In this document: positions 13,213-13,926 of the stretch, in pieces
Layout: each line of letters opens with the position of its first letter
How positions within the stretch are numbered: position 1 is the stretch's first letter
Source: Clostridium sp. UBA4746
GTDB lineage: Bacteria > Bacillota > Clostridia > Clostridiales > Clostridiaceae
Direction of reading: 5' to 3'
Length of the DNA: 13,926 bases
Assembly: GCA_002403785.1 (NCBI GenBank)
Contig: DHIM01000144.1
Location: 1 to 13,926, forward strand
Notes under the pieces: model-generated
Told to the model about the DNA's origin: nothing
Databases searched by the model: none
The model's input: only the letters and a program-made list of their open reading frames with translations
Position numbers and translations under genes: made by a program

Positions 13213-13926
13213 TTAGATGTCCATTAAACCATGTTCCATTAGTATTTCTTCTAATCTTTCTTGTGACATTGGTTTTGGAATTACAAACATTTTATTTTCA
13301 TCAATTGCCTTAGCAAGATTTCTATATTCCTGAGCTTGTTCTGCCTCTGGTTCAAATTCTATTACAGTTTGTTTGTGTATTTCAGCTCTTTGAACCATGT
13401 TGTCACGTGGTACAAAATATATTAACTGACTACCAAGTTCTTCAGCGAATGCTTTTAGAAGATCTATTTCCTTATCAACATTTCTACTGTTACAAATAAT
13501 ACCACCGAGTCTTATTCCTGAACTATTTGCATATTTTAGTACACCCTTTGCAATATTGTTTGCTGCATACAATGCCATCATTTCACCACTTGCAACTATA
13601 TATATTTCTTGAGCTTTTCCTTCACGCATCGGCATTGCAAATCCTCCACAGACAACATCGCCTAAAACATCATAAAAAACATAATCTAAATCTGGAGTAT
13701 ATGCACCTAGACTTTCAAGCATATTAATTGAAGTAATGATTCCTCTTCCTGCACAACCAACACCGGGTTCTGGTCCACCTGATTCAACACATCTAATATT
13801 TCCAAATCCAGGTTTTAATATTGCATCAAGATCTACATCCTCACCCTCTTCTCTTAAAGTATCAAGAACACTTACTTGTGCAAGACCACCTAATAGAAGT
13901 CTTGTTGAATCTGCTTTTGGATCACA
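13213..13926 (-). CDS. nifH: Nitrogenase iron protein NifH, partial (N-terminus outside the window)
   Basis: NifH is the ATP-driven reductase that passes electrons to the MoFe protein and also serves in cofactor maturation. The 237 residues seen start at CDPKADSTRLLLGG and end at EHGLMDI. By comparison with the 273-residue C. pasteurianum protein, about 36 residues are missing, including the P-loop. The frame stays open to the window edge, well upstream of any internal ATG. The [4Fe-4S] ligands are visible: the Cys in GVGCAGRGI (family position 94) and the Cys in DVVCGGFAMP (position 129). The Arg of CAGRGI is the residue ADP-ribosylated in some bacteria. The C-terminus is short, lacking the tail of proteobacterial NifH. 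As the first nif gene in reading order it probably follows the operon promoter beyond the right edge. The stop is TAA at 13213-13215. Confidence 0.98.
   Translation of the reverse strand, partial: CDPKADSTRLLLGGLAQVSVLDTLREEGEDVDLDAILKPGFGNIRCVESGGPEPGVGCAGRGIITSINMLESLGAYTPDLDYVFYDVLGDVVCGGFAMPMREGKAQEIYIVASGEMMALYAANNIAKGVLKYANSSGIRLGGIICNSRNVDKEIDLLKAFAEELGSQLIYFVPRDNMVQRAEIHKQTVIEFEPEAEQAQEYRNLAKAIDENKMFVIPKPMSQERLEEILMEHGLMDI

Noticed and set aside
1..13926. Search for CRISPR arrays, insertion sequences, tRNA or rRNA genes
   Set aside because: No regularly spaced repeats, transposase-like genes or RNA gene signatures were seen by eye on either strand.

Overview
The window is a strongly AT-rich stretch whose genes all lie on the minus strand. 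It carries the clostridial type of molybdenum nitrogenase (nif) gene cluster, cut at its promoter-proximal end. Three traits point to an anaerobic, spore-former-type Clostridium (Firmicutes, C. pasteurianum / C. acetobutylicum / C. beijerinckii style): two PII-like genes (nifI1, nifI2) between nifH and nifD, a nifN-nifB fusion, and homocitrate synthase split into nifV-omega and nifV-alpha. Low GC and strong AAGGAGG-type ribosome binding sites fit this. The species cannot be fixed from the sequence alone.

In transcription order (right to left): the 3' part of nifH (13213-13926, N-terminal P-loop outside the window), a 145-nt structured gap, nifI1, nifI2, nifD, nifK, nifE, nifN-B, a thioredoxin-fold [2Fe-2S] ferredoxin of the C. 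pasteurianum type, a 123-nt gap with a hairpin, nifV-omega, nifV-alpha, an AnfO-like gene, a MORN-variant repeat gene of unknown function, and a Rho-independent terminator near 1371-1401. Spacings are short (1-nt and 4-nt overlaps, otherwise mostly 4-36 nt), so one operon is likely. The nif promoter lies outside the window.

How the genes work together: NifH is the Fe-protein reductase and NifDK the catalytic MoFe protein. NifB (fused C-terminally to NifN) makes the 8Fe precursor from SAM and FeS clusters. NifEN is the scaffold where molybdenum and homocitrate are added. NifV-alpha/omega make the homocitrate. NifI1/NifI2 switch nitrogenase activity with 2-oxoglutarate, ATP and ADP. The ferredoxin probably interacts with the MoFe protein or donates electrons. 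The two tail genes are the least understood: an AnfO family member, classically tied to Fe-only nitrogenase but here on a Mo operon, and a beta-repeat protein.

Past the terminator is a roughly 340-nt region without a convincing gene, then a separate minus-strand gene for an aromatic acid exporter (ArAE) family membrane protein (64-1035). An extended -10 promoter motif at the left edge points out of the window.

The most interesting points are the AnfO-like protein (its N-terminal half lines up with the NifX-like domain of NifN-B in the same window), the perfect 19-bp hairpin between a strong Shine-Dalgarno and the AnfO start codon, the MORN-variant protein at the operon end, the degenerate catalytic barrel in NifV-omega, and the hairpins after nifH and after the ferredoxin gene.
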